Below, piece after piece: positions 23,072 through 29,045 of a stretch of DNA of 29,045 nucleotides. This DNA is from Chloroflexota bacterium (lineage in GTDB: Bacteria; Chloroflexota; Limnocylindria; Limnocylindrales; CSP1-4). The stretch spans positions 1-29,045 of the forward strand of contig JADGQG010000002.1 of the NCBI GenBank assembly GCA_017882025.1. Reading direction: 5' to 3'. The notes under the pieces were generated by a model, which was not told the origin of the DNA, did not search any database, and worked only from the letters and a program-made list of their open reading frames with translations. Every line of letters begins with the position of its first letter. Position 1 is the first letter of the stretch. The translations under genes and the position numbers were made by a program.

Positions 23072-24775
23072 ATGAGAAGTAACTACTCGCGGATCGTCGC
23101 GGCCGTCGCGGTGATCAGCCTGGTGAGTGCGCTTACCGCGTGCAATGAGACACCCACCGGGACTGGACCCGCTGGGTCTGCCGGACCCGCTGGGTCCGCC
23201 GCGTCCCTCGCCGACGTGTCGGTCGGCGCAATGAAGGACTACAAGGCTGATACGACCTTCAAGGCGACCGAGCCGATGAAGTTCACGGTCCTGTACAACG
23301 ACTCCCCTACCTACCCGTACAAGGCCGATTGGCTCCTGTGGCAGAAGATCACCGAGCTGACCAACGTCACGCTCGACACGACGATCGTGCCGTTGAGCGA
23401 CTACCAGCAGAAGCGCAGCCTGCTCATCGGCGCCGGGGACGCCCCGATGATCATCCCCAAGACGTACGCCGGCCAGGAGACGCCCTTCGTGGCCTCCGGG
23501 GCGGTCCTGCCCGTGAGCGACTACCTCGACCTCATGCCGAACTTCGAGAAGAAGCTCAAGGACTGGGGCCTCGCGAACGAGATCGACCTCCTGCGCCAGG
23601 TCAACGGCAAGTACTACGTCCTGCCCGGTCTCCACCAGGAGATCTGGCCTGACTACACGCTCGCCGTGCGCACGGACATCTTCGAGAAGCAGGGAATCGC
23701 GATCCCGACGACCTGGGACGAGCTGAAGTCCGCGCTCCAAAAGCTCAAGGCTGCGTACCCGTCCTCCATCCCGTTCTCGGACCGCTATACCGGGCTCAGC
23801 GTGCTCAACATCGCCGCGCAGAACTTCGGCACGTCGGCGGGCTGGGGCCTCACCAGCGGACTGCGCTTCGACAAGGCTGCCGACAAGTTCGTGTACGCCG
23901 CAGCGCAGCCCGCGTACAAGCAACTGCTCGAATACTTCAACTCGCTCGTCAAGGGCGGACTGATGGACCCGGAGAGCTTCACGCAGAAGGACGACCAGGC
24001 GATCCAGAAGTTCGTCACCGGCAAGTCGTTCGTCATCAGCGCCAACTCGCAGGACATCGTGACCTACCGGAAGTCGATGGACACGTCGCTGGGCGCCGGC
24101 AAGTACTCCATCAAGAAGATCACCGTCCCGGCCGGCCCGGCCGGCAACATCATGGCTGGCACACGCCTGGAGAACGGCGTGATGATCAACGCCAGCGCCT
24201 TGAAGAGTAAGAACTTCGTCGCGATGATGCAGTTCATCGACTGGCTGTACTACTCGGACGCGGGCCAGGAATTCGCCAAGTGGGGCGTCAAGGGCACCAC
24301 GTACGAGAAGGGCGCGGACGGCGTGCGCACGCTCGTACCCGCCGTGAACTTCCAGGGGCTCAACCCCGCCGGGACCAAGGACCTGCGTGTCGACTACGGC
24401 TTCTCCGGGGGTGTGTTCGCCTACGGCGGCACGACGGACCTGTTGCAGTCGATGATGAGCCCGGAGGAGATCGAGTTCCAGAAGGCGATGAAGGCGAAGA
24501 CTCTCGAGCCGTTCGCGCCGCCGGCTCCGCTCGCAGATGCGGATCGCGAGCAGGCGACGTTGCTGGCCACCCCGCTGAAGGACTACGCGGACCAGGCAAC
24601 GCTCCAGTTCATCCTCGGTCAGCGGGATCTGTCGACGTTCGACGCCTTCGTCACCGAGCTCGAGGGCAAGGGCATGACGAAGTACACGGACATGTTCAAC
24701 GCGGCCTACAAGGCGTTCAAGACGACAGCGCCATCGCCGTCGGGGTCGCCATCGCCGTCGGGGTCGCCGAAGTAG
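23072..24775 (+). CDS. Extracellular oligosaccharide-binding lipoprotein (LipO-type)
   Basis: The 567-residue protein has a signal peptide and lipobox LTAC with C24 as the lipid site, then a Gly/Ala/Pro/Ser linker. The body (about 60-545) is a large type of family-1 solute-binding protein that pairs with LplB/YtcP permeases: LYNDSPTYPYKADWLLWQ, RTDIFEKQGIAIPTTWDEL, FIDWLYYSDAGQEFAKWG. It would catch oligosaccharides outside the membrane and deliver them to the permeases. The C-terminus carries a short Ser/Pro/Gly repeat. ATG 23072 begins the signal peptide; GGA lies 9-11 bases before it, a weak ribosome site. A strong hairpin follows the gene. Confidence 0.92.
   Translation: MRSNYSRIVAAVAVISLVSALTACNETPTGTGPAGSAGPAGSAASLADVSVGAMKDYKADTTFKATEPMKFTVLYNDSPTYPYKADWLLWQKITELTNVTLDTTIVPLSDYQQKRSLLIGAGDAPMIIPKTYAGQETPFVASGAVLPVSDYLDLMPNFEKKLKDWGLANEIDLLRQVNGKYYVLPGLHQEIWPDYTLAVRTDIFEKQGIAIPTTWDELKSALQKLKAAYPSSIPFSDRYTGLSVLNIAAQNFGTSAGWGLTSGLRFDKAADKFVYAAAQPAYKQLLEYFNSLVKGGLMDPESFTQKDDQAIQKFVTGKSFVISANSQDIVTYRKSMDTSLGAGKYSIKKITVPAGPAGNIMAGTRLENGVMINASALKSKNFVAMMQFIDWLYYSDAGQEFAKWGVKGTTYEKGADGVRTLVPAVNFQGLNPAGTKDLRVDYGFSGGVFAYGGTTDLLQSMMSPEEIEFQKAMKAKTLEPFAPPAPLADADREQATLLATPLKDYADQATLQFILGQRDLSTFDAFVTELEGKGMTKYTDMFNAAYKAFKTTAPSPSGSPSPSGSPK
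23165..23200 (+). repeat. 18-base tandem repeat in the lipoprotein linker
   Basis: GGACCCGCTGGGTCTGCC at 23165-23182 is repeated at 23183-23200 with one change (T to C). It encodes two copies of a GPAGSA unit just after the lipobox and sets linker length. Confidence 0.8.
24731..24766 (+). repeat. 18-base perfect tandem repeat at the lipoprotein C-terminus
   Basis: CCATCGCCGTCGGGGTCG occurs twice without a gap (24731-24748 and 24749-24766) and encodes the PSPSGS-type tail. With the N-terminal repeat it shows that both ends of this protein vary by 18-base slippage. Confidence 0.85.
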
Positions 24776-24820
24776 GTCCTGTCCGTGTCCTGAACCGGTT
24801 CCCGGGAACCGAGTGTGGGG

Positions 24821-24868
24821 GACGGGGCGCCAGCTTGTGGTGAGCCGGCCACCAGCTGGCGCCCCGTC
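24821..24868 (+). terminator. Long intergenic hairpin between binding protein and GH39 genes
   Basis: GACGGGGCGCCAGCT (24821-24835) pairs perfectly with AGCTGGCGCCCCGTC (24854-24868). After one mismatch, four more pairs close a small loop. The stem is at least 15 bp. No U-run follows, so it may be a U-poor terminator, an attenuator or a 3'-end stabiliser that keeps binding-protein mRNA more abundant than the enzyme mRNA. Confidence 0.65.
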
Positions 24869-24915
24869 GTGCTGTCGGGTGCGCTGGTCTTCGAGTAGGT
24901 GAGGGAGCTGTGGTC

Positions 24916-26439
24916 GTGACTGTTGTGATCCCCGTGGCGGGAACCCATTCGGCGTCTCATGACGCATGGCGGGAATGCGTCGGTACAGGGCGCCTGAGCC
25001 TCGCGCTCCGCAGGGACTACCTGGAATCTCTCGCGCTCGTCCAGAAGGAGATCGGGTTCCGGTACATCCGGGGCCACGGTCTGTTGCACGATGACGTGGG
25101 CATCTACCGGGACTACGAGTGGGAGGGCGAGATCCATGTGTTGTACAACTTCACGTACATCGACCGGATCTTTGACGCCTTCCTCGACCTGGGGCTGAAG
25201 CCGTTCGTGGAGATCGGGTTCATGCCCGAGGCGCTGGCGTCGTCGACCGAGACAGTCTTCTGGTGGAAGGGCAACGTCACCCCGCCCAAGGACTACGGAC
25301 GGTGGCGTGACCTCATCCACGCGGTGGTCACCCACTTCGTAGAGCGGTACGGGCTCCAGGAGGTCCTCACGTGGCCCTTCGAGATCTGGAACGAGCCGAA
25401 CCTGTCAAACTTCTGGAAGGACGCCGACCAGGCGGAGTACTTCAAGCTCTACCGGGAGACCGTTGGAGCGATCAAGGCCATCGACCCCGGTTTCCAGGTC
25501 GGCGGGCCGGCGATCTGCGGTGGCTCGGACCATTGGATGGCGGACTTCCTGCGGTTCTGCGATGAGGAGAGCGTCCCGGTCGACTTCCTCTCTCGCCACG
25601 CGTACTCCTCGGGGCCCCGTGGTTCGATCCCGTTCGCCGCCTACCAGGAGATCGCCCCACCGGAATCGCTTCTCCGGGATTTCGCGACGGGCCGCGAGTA
25701 CGCGGGGCGCTCCGCGTACCCGAACCTCCCGGTGCACATCACGGAGTTCAACAGTTCCTACACGTCGATCAACCCGGTGCATGACACGGCGTTCAATGCC
25801 GCGTACCTCGCGAAGGTGCTGAGCCAGGGTGGCGACGTGGCTGAGTCGTTCTCCTACTGGACGTTCTGCGACGTGTTCGAGGAGGAGAACATCCCGACGA
25901 CTCTGTTTCACGGCGGATTCGGGCTGCTGACCCACCAGCAGGTGAAGAAGCCGACGTATCACCTGTACGAGTTCTTCGCCCATCTCACCGGCGAGCTCCT
26001 CCACCGGGATGACAACCTGCACGTCGTCCGCCGAGACGACGGTTCCGTGGCCCTTCTCGCCTGGAACTATGCCTACGACGATGAGGTGCACGACGGCGGA
26101 GCACCAGCGAGCAGGACCGTCACCGTCTCGCTCCCTGTAGGTGACGCGAACGTGTTCGTGAAGCGCCGCACCGTCAATGAGCAGGTAGGCAACAGCTGGA
26201 CCGTGTGGCAGCAGCTGGGACGGCCGCGCTTCCCGACCCGCGAGCAGATCGCAGTCATCAAGGAGTGTTCAGCTCCCGCGGTGAGCACAGCGGTCCGCGA
26301 ACCGACAGGCGGCCGTGTGGAACTGGAACTGACGCTGTCTCGCAACGAGATCACGCTCGTCGAACTGACCCCGATCCGTGACGAGTCCCCCAGTTACCCT
26401 GGGCTGGACGACCGCAAGGTGGCAAGGTCCGGGGCATGA
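24916..26439 (+). CDS. GH39 beta-xylosidase-like glycoside hydrolase
   Basis: The 507-residue enzyme has the GH39 catalytic pair at E160 in EIWNEPNL (acid/base) and E277 in HITEFNSSY (nucleophile), the numbers also known from the Thermoanaerobacterium enzyme. GLKPFVEIGFMP, LSRHAY and FSYWTFCDVFEE are other family landmarks, followed by a beta-sandwich. It would release xylose from xylo-oligosaccharides with retention. No signal peptide is present, so it acts in the cytoplasm on imported sugar. GTG 24916 has GGGAG 8 bases upstream; GTG 24910 is only 2 bases from it and less likely. The last residues LDDRKVARSGA recur at the end of the SGNH gene. The TGA overlaps an ATG (ATGA). Confidence 0.92.
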   Translation: MTVVIPVAGTHSASHDAWRECVGTGRLSLALRRDYLESLALVQKEIGFRYIRGHGLLHDDVGIYRDYEWEGEIHVLYNFTYIDRIFDAFLDLGLKPFVEIGFMPEALASSTETVFWWKGNVTPPKDYGRWRDLIHAVVTHFVERYGLQEVLTWPFEIWNEPNLSNFWKDADQAEYFKLYRETVGAIKAIDPGFQVGGPAICGGSDHWMADFLRFCDEESVPVDFLSRHAYSSGPRGSIPFAAYQEIAPPESLLRDFATGREYAGRSAYPNLPVHITEFNSSYTSINPVHDTAFNAAYLAKVLSQGGDVAESFSYWTFCDVFEEENIPTTLFHGGFGLLTHQQVKKPTYHLYEFFAHLTGELLHRDDNLHVVRRDDGSVALLAWNYAYDDEVHDGGAPASRTVTVSLPVGDANVFVKRRTVNEQVGNSWTVWQQLGRPRFPTREQIAVIKECSAPAVSTAVREPTGGRVELELTLSRNEITLVELTPIRDESPSYPGLDDRKVARSGA

Positions 26440-26640
26440 GAGCTGACGATCGAAGTCCGTACCACCGCCCAGCAGCGGGGAATTGCGCGCTGAATACAAC
26501 GGCAGCAACGATGGGCGTGGTGGTCGGTGATCGGTGCCGTGGCATGCCAGCCGGTACCGACAGGGTCCAGAAGCTGTCGGACGCGGCGAGCGCCATGTCT
26601 TCAACGTGCTTCAAGATGACGGAACCGAACGGTAGCTGAC
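26440..26640. other. 201-base gap with a doubtful small frame
   Basis: An ATG at 26436 overlaps the GH39 stop and opens a frame to 26639 (67 codons), but its sequence is Thr/Ser/Arg-rich and matches nothing recognised. A different frame shows a short protein-like piece, RHVFNVLQDDGTER, before a stop near 26635. The stretch looks like a remnant of a gene that once followed GH39 with translational coupling. No promoter is evident. Confidence 0.4.
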
Positions 26641-27858
26641 GTGCGAACAACAGAGAAGGAACTGCTTCGAGGCGCGCTTCAAGGCGCCCCCTGCCTTGAG
26701 GACACCAGACAGGGGCTCGCGTTCCATCGGCTTCCCGCCTGGACTCGCGAGCAATATGGCCAGGATTTGGCGATGGGCATCGCCGCGGGTCAGGGCTCCG
26801 GTGTGCGTCTGGAGTTGCTCACGGCCGCGACGTGGATCGAGGTCGACGTCCTGTTCACGCGGTACTCGGTCCCGTCGTTGGGGAACTTGCCGCGCGACGC
26901 GGTGGTTGCCATCACGGTGGACGGCGGACACCTTCGGGCCCAGCGCTTCGACGAGGGAAACCTGTACACGGTCGGGCCCACGGGCCTCACCGAGCTGAGA
27001 AAGGGGCGACCGACCAGCATCCGCATCGACCTTGGGGAGCCGGTCGTGGGGGCGGGTCGACGCCGGGTCGCAATCTGGCTGCCGCACACGGCCGCTGTGG
27101 AACTGCTCGGGATCCGTGCCGACGCGGACCTGGTCCCCGCACCGGTCGACGCACCCCGCTGGATCCACTACGGCAGCTCGATCAGCCACTGCTCGAACGC
27201 CGAGACGCCGATGGGGGTCTGGCCGGTCCGCGCGGCCGAGCAGCTCGGATTGCACGTGACAAACTTCGGCTTCGGTGGCAGCGCGCACCTCGATCCGTAC
27301 GTCGCGCGGACCATCCGCGACCTGCCCGCCGATCTCATCAGCGCCAAGATCGGCATCAACGTCGTGAACGGCAATAGCTTCACCGCTCGTACCTTCACCC
27401 CGGCCGTGCACGGGTTCCTCGACACCGTGCGCGAGGGGCACCCGCAGACGCCGGTCGTGGTGATCTCACCCATCGCATGCCCGGTCCATGAGCGGCACCC
27501 CGGCCCCACCCAGTTCGACGCGCAGGGCCGGGCGCACCACCCGGACGTTGAGAGGTCAGAGGGGGACGGCTTGCTGACGCTAGTCGACATGAGGGTCGCG
27601 CTCGCATCTATTGTCGAGGGGCGCCGACGGACCGACGGGAACCTGTGGTACCTGGACGGGCTGAGCCTCCTCGGTGAAGCGGACGTCGCCCACCTGCGTG
27701 ATGGACTGCATCCCGACGCGGCCGGCTACCTTGCGATCGCCGACCGGTTTGTCGCCATCGCACGGGACCCCACATCGACGCTCGGCAAGGCGTTCGCGGC
27801 GACCACGGGCGCCTACGCCGAGCTCGACGACCGCCGGGTGGCGAGGTCGGGCGCATGA
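26641..27858 (+). CDS. SGNH/GDSL-family esterase-like hydrolase
   Basis: The 405-residue protein has an N-terminal beta-rich domain (to about 170) and an SGNH hydrolase domain. The blocks are YGSSISHC (nucleophile S180 in the GxS position), GFGGSAHLD, KIGINVVNGNSF (block III Asn) and DGLHPDAAGY with D354 and H357. Such proteins often remove acetyl groups from xylan oligosaccharides. No signal peptide is seen, so it would act in the cytoplasm next to GH39. GTG 26641 is the first start in frame but lacks a ribosome site, so the start is uncertain. The C-terminal LDDRRVARSGA repeats the GH39 tail. The stop overlaps the next start (ATGA at 27855-27858). Confidence 0.88.
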   Translation: MRTTEKELLRGALQGAPCLEDTRQGLAFHRLPAWTREQYGQDLAMGIAAGQGSGVRLELLTAATWIEVDVLFTRYSVPSLGNLPRDAVVAITVDGGHLRAQRFDEGNLYTVGPTGLTELRKGRPTSIRIDLGEPVVGAGRRRVAIWLPHTAAVELLGIRADADLVPAPVDAPRWIHYGSSISHCSNAETPMGVWPVRAAEQLGLHVTNFGFGGSAHLDPYVARTIRDLPADLISAKIGINVVNGNSFTARTFTPAVHGFLDTVREGHPQTPVVVISPIACPVHERHPGPTQFDAQGRAHHPDVERSEGDGLLTLVDMRVALASIVEGRRRTDGNLWYLDGLSLLGEADVAHLRDGLHPDAAGYLAIADRFVAIARDPTSTLGKAFAATTGAYAELDDRRVARSGA

Positions 27859-28580
27859 CCGACGAGCGCGGCCGCCAGTTCGGTGACGGCGTTCTCTTTC
27901 GGTTCACCAACCACGTGTACTGGCTCATCGCGACGGAGTTCTACTTCGTCGTCGCCAGTCTTCCGTTCATCGTCGCGCTCCTGTTCCTTTACCGGGATCC
28001 ATCCAACGCGATCCTCTACGCGATTGCTGGAACGTTCCTGGGCCCGGCGCTCGCGGCAACGCTCCACTGCGTGCGCAAGATCATGCGGGAGAAGGACCTC
28101 GATCCGACCCGCGACTTCCTGCGCGGGTACCGGCTGAACCTCACGGACACATTGAAATACTGGGTGCCTGCGGTCGCTGTCCTGACCATCCTCTTGCTGA
28201 ACCTCTGGTACACCGAAACGCGGGGCTCTGCTGTGGACGCCGCACTGCAGATCGCGATGCTGATCGTGGCCCTCCTCGGCGCCCTGTGGCTCATGAACAT
28301 GATGGTGATCAGCACGTCGTTCAACTTCCGGCAGCGTGACCTGGCGCGGCTGTCGCTGTTCTACCTGGGTAGGCCGCTCCGGATCACCCTCGGCAACCTG
28401 TCCACCCTGTTCCTCGCCGCTGTGTTGCTGCTCCTCACGTCCGACTGGGTGCTGCTCCTGTGCGGTTCGTTGTTCGTCTATCTCTTCGCGCTCAATACGG
28501 CGGACCTCGTGACACGCGTAGCGGAGCGGTTCACCGGCCCGGCTGACGGGGCTTCCCCGACGGAGAACCCCGCAGAGTAG
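27855..28580 (+). CDS. YesL/DUF624 family membrane protein
   Basis: The 241-residue protein has about five hydrophobic segments and the YesL-like opening LFRFTNHVYWLIATEFYFV, then LGPALAATLHCVRKIMREK and FLRGYRLNLTDTLKYW. The family is of unknown biochemical role and is repeatedly found in glycan-use operons with LplB/YtcP/LipO transporters, where it may aid transporter assembly or sensing. ATG 27855 overlaps the SGNH stop, with GAGG 8 bases upstream inside the VARSGA codons of the SGNH gene. The GH42 gene starts 5 or 11 bases after the stop. Confidence 0.88.
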   Translation: MTDERGRQFGDGVLFRFTNHVYWLIATEFYFVVASLPFIVALLFLYRDPSNAILYAIAGTFLGPALAATLHCVRKIMREKDLDPTRDFLRGYRLNLTDTLKYWVPAVAVLTILLLNLWYTETRGSAVDAALQIAMLIVALLGALWLMNMMVISTSFNFRQRDLARLSLFYLGRPLRITLGNLSTLFLAAVLLLLTSDWVLLLCGSLFVYLFALNTADLVTRVAERFTGPADGASPTENPAE

Positions 28581-28591
28581 GGACCATGCGC

Positions 28592-29045
28592 ATGGACAAG
28601 ATCCTCTTCGGTGGCGACTACAACCCGGAGCAGTGGCCCGAGGACATCTGGGACCGGGACATGGAGCTCTTCGAGGAAGCAAACGTCGACACGCTCACGG
28701 TGAACGTCTTCTCCTGGGGAACGCTGCAGCCCGACGAGCACACCTATGACTTCGCGGTGTTGGACCGGATCCTCGAGAAACTCGCTGCAGCAGGGAAGAG
28801 GGTGTGTCTCGCGACCTCGACAGCGGCGCACCCCGCGTGGATGGCGCGCACGTATCCGGACGTCACACGGGTGGATTTCGAGGGCCGACGGCATGTGTTC
28901 GGGCAGCGGCACAACTCCTGCCCGAACAGTCCGGCGTACCGACGGTTCTCCGTCGAGCTCGCGCGCCGCATCGCCGAGCGTTACAGCGCAACGGACCGTC
29001 CGGCGTCGGGCGTCATCGTGGCGTGGCACGTCAACAACGAGTACG
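28592..29045 (+). CDS. GH42 beta-galactosidase-family enzyme, N-terminal part, cut by the right edge
   Basis: The frame is open to the end of the window and encodes about 151 residues. LFGGDYNPEQWPE opens the GH42 barrel, and VNVFSWGTLQPDE, TSTAAHPAWM, RHNSCPNSPAYR and WHVNNEY match the family in order. The glutamate in NNEY at the cut end is the predicted acid/base; the nucleophile lies outside. Members release galactose or arabinose from beta-galactosides or arabinogalactan fragments. No signal peptide: cytosolic. ATG 28592 has AGGGA 8 bases upstream; ATG 28586 is in frame but only 2 bases from it. It is the last gene of the visible operon. Confidence 0.93.
   Translation, partial: MDKILFGGDYNPEQWPEDIWDRDMELFEEANVDTLTVNVFSWGTLQPDEHTYDFAVLDRILEKLAAAGKRVCLATSTAAHPAWMARTYPDVTRVDFEGRRHVFGQRHNSCPNSPAYRRFSVELARRIAERYSATDRPASGVIVAWHVNNEY

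Noticed and set aside
23027..24967. A 646-codon minus-strand frame opposite the binding-protein gene
   Set aside because: Antisense to a clear lipoprotein with signal peptide and family motifs; low-complexity Arg/Val/Glu composition and no recognised domain.
1..29045. CRISPR array, tRNA, rRNA, insertion sequence or integrase
   Set aside because: No spaced direct repeats, cloverleaf-like CCA ends, transposase motifs or terminal inverted repeats were noticed on either strand.

Overview
This is a GC-rich bacterial chromosome segment. It holds about 19 tightly packed housekeeping-type genes from 1 to about 20.06 kb, followed by a compositionally different carbohydrate-use locus from about 20.4 kb to the right edge. 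No rRNA, tRNA, CRISPR array, integrase or transposase was seen. The left part (class II ribonucleotide reductase, CcsB, short-form prepilin peptidase, DUF5666 protein, DbpA-tailed helicase, possible leaderless promoters with TAnnnT -10 hexamers) would fit an uncultured high-GC Chloroflexota-type genome. That assignment is an inference from gene content and base composition, not from any marker-gene comparison.

Layout, left block. A truncated class II ribonucleotide reductase gene runs off the left edge on the minus strand, behind a 450-bp control region with a consensus-like promoter and a pair of NrdR-type boxes. Next on the minus strand are a zinc-ribbon membrane protein and ccsB (1 bp apart), and a NYN/YacP-like nuclease. 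The nuclease is divergent from a plus-strand run: HAD-IIA phosphatase, NDUFA9-like SDR, a membrane-anchored helical protein of unknown function, leucyl aminopeptidase (pepA), prepilin peptidase, an EnvC/PcsB-like M23 peptidase, glgC, a YbjN-like protein, nicotinate phosphoribosyltransferase, a small orphan that may resemble the aminopeptidase N C-terminus, a TPR protein and a lipoprotein. After a convergent terminator come minus-strand genes: Nudix hydrolase, a MalK/UgpC-type ABC ATPase, a DEAD-box helicase, and a secreted or membrane-anchored protein with three DUF5666-like repeats. U-poor GC-rich hairpins separate several of these.

Right block (20.4-29.0 kb). It opens with a decayed C-terminal piece of a GH3 glycosidase. 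Then come two LplB/YtcP-type sugar permeases, a large lipoprotein substrate-binding protein, a strong intergenic hairpin, a GH39 beta-xylosidase, a 200-bp gene-poor gap, an SGNH esterase-like protein, a YesL/DUF624 membrane protein, and the start of a GH42 beta-galactosidase-family enzyme cut by the right edge. None of the catalytic proteins here shows a signal peptide. The likely logic is import of decorated oligosaccharides (xylan- or arabinogalactan-like) followed by cytoplasmic deacylation and hydrolysis. No ATPase is encoded in the block; the MalK-type ATPase at 15.7-16.8 kb is a natural candidate to energise the permeases.

Most unusual points: (i) GH39 and the unrelated SGNH protein end in nearly the same 11-residue tail, whose DNA also carries the ribosome-binding region and ATGA overlap for the next reading frame; (ii) the GH3 remnant and the composition change mark a sharp boundary, either an acquired island or an assembly join; (iii) a NrdR-like operator pair lies ahead of the class II reductase; (iv) a nuclease and a phosphatase are predicted to have divergent, leaderless mRNAs.
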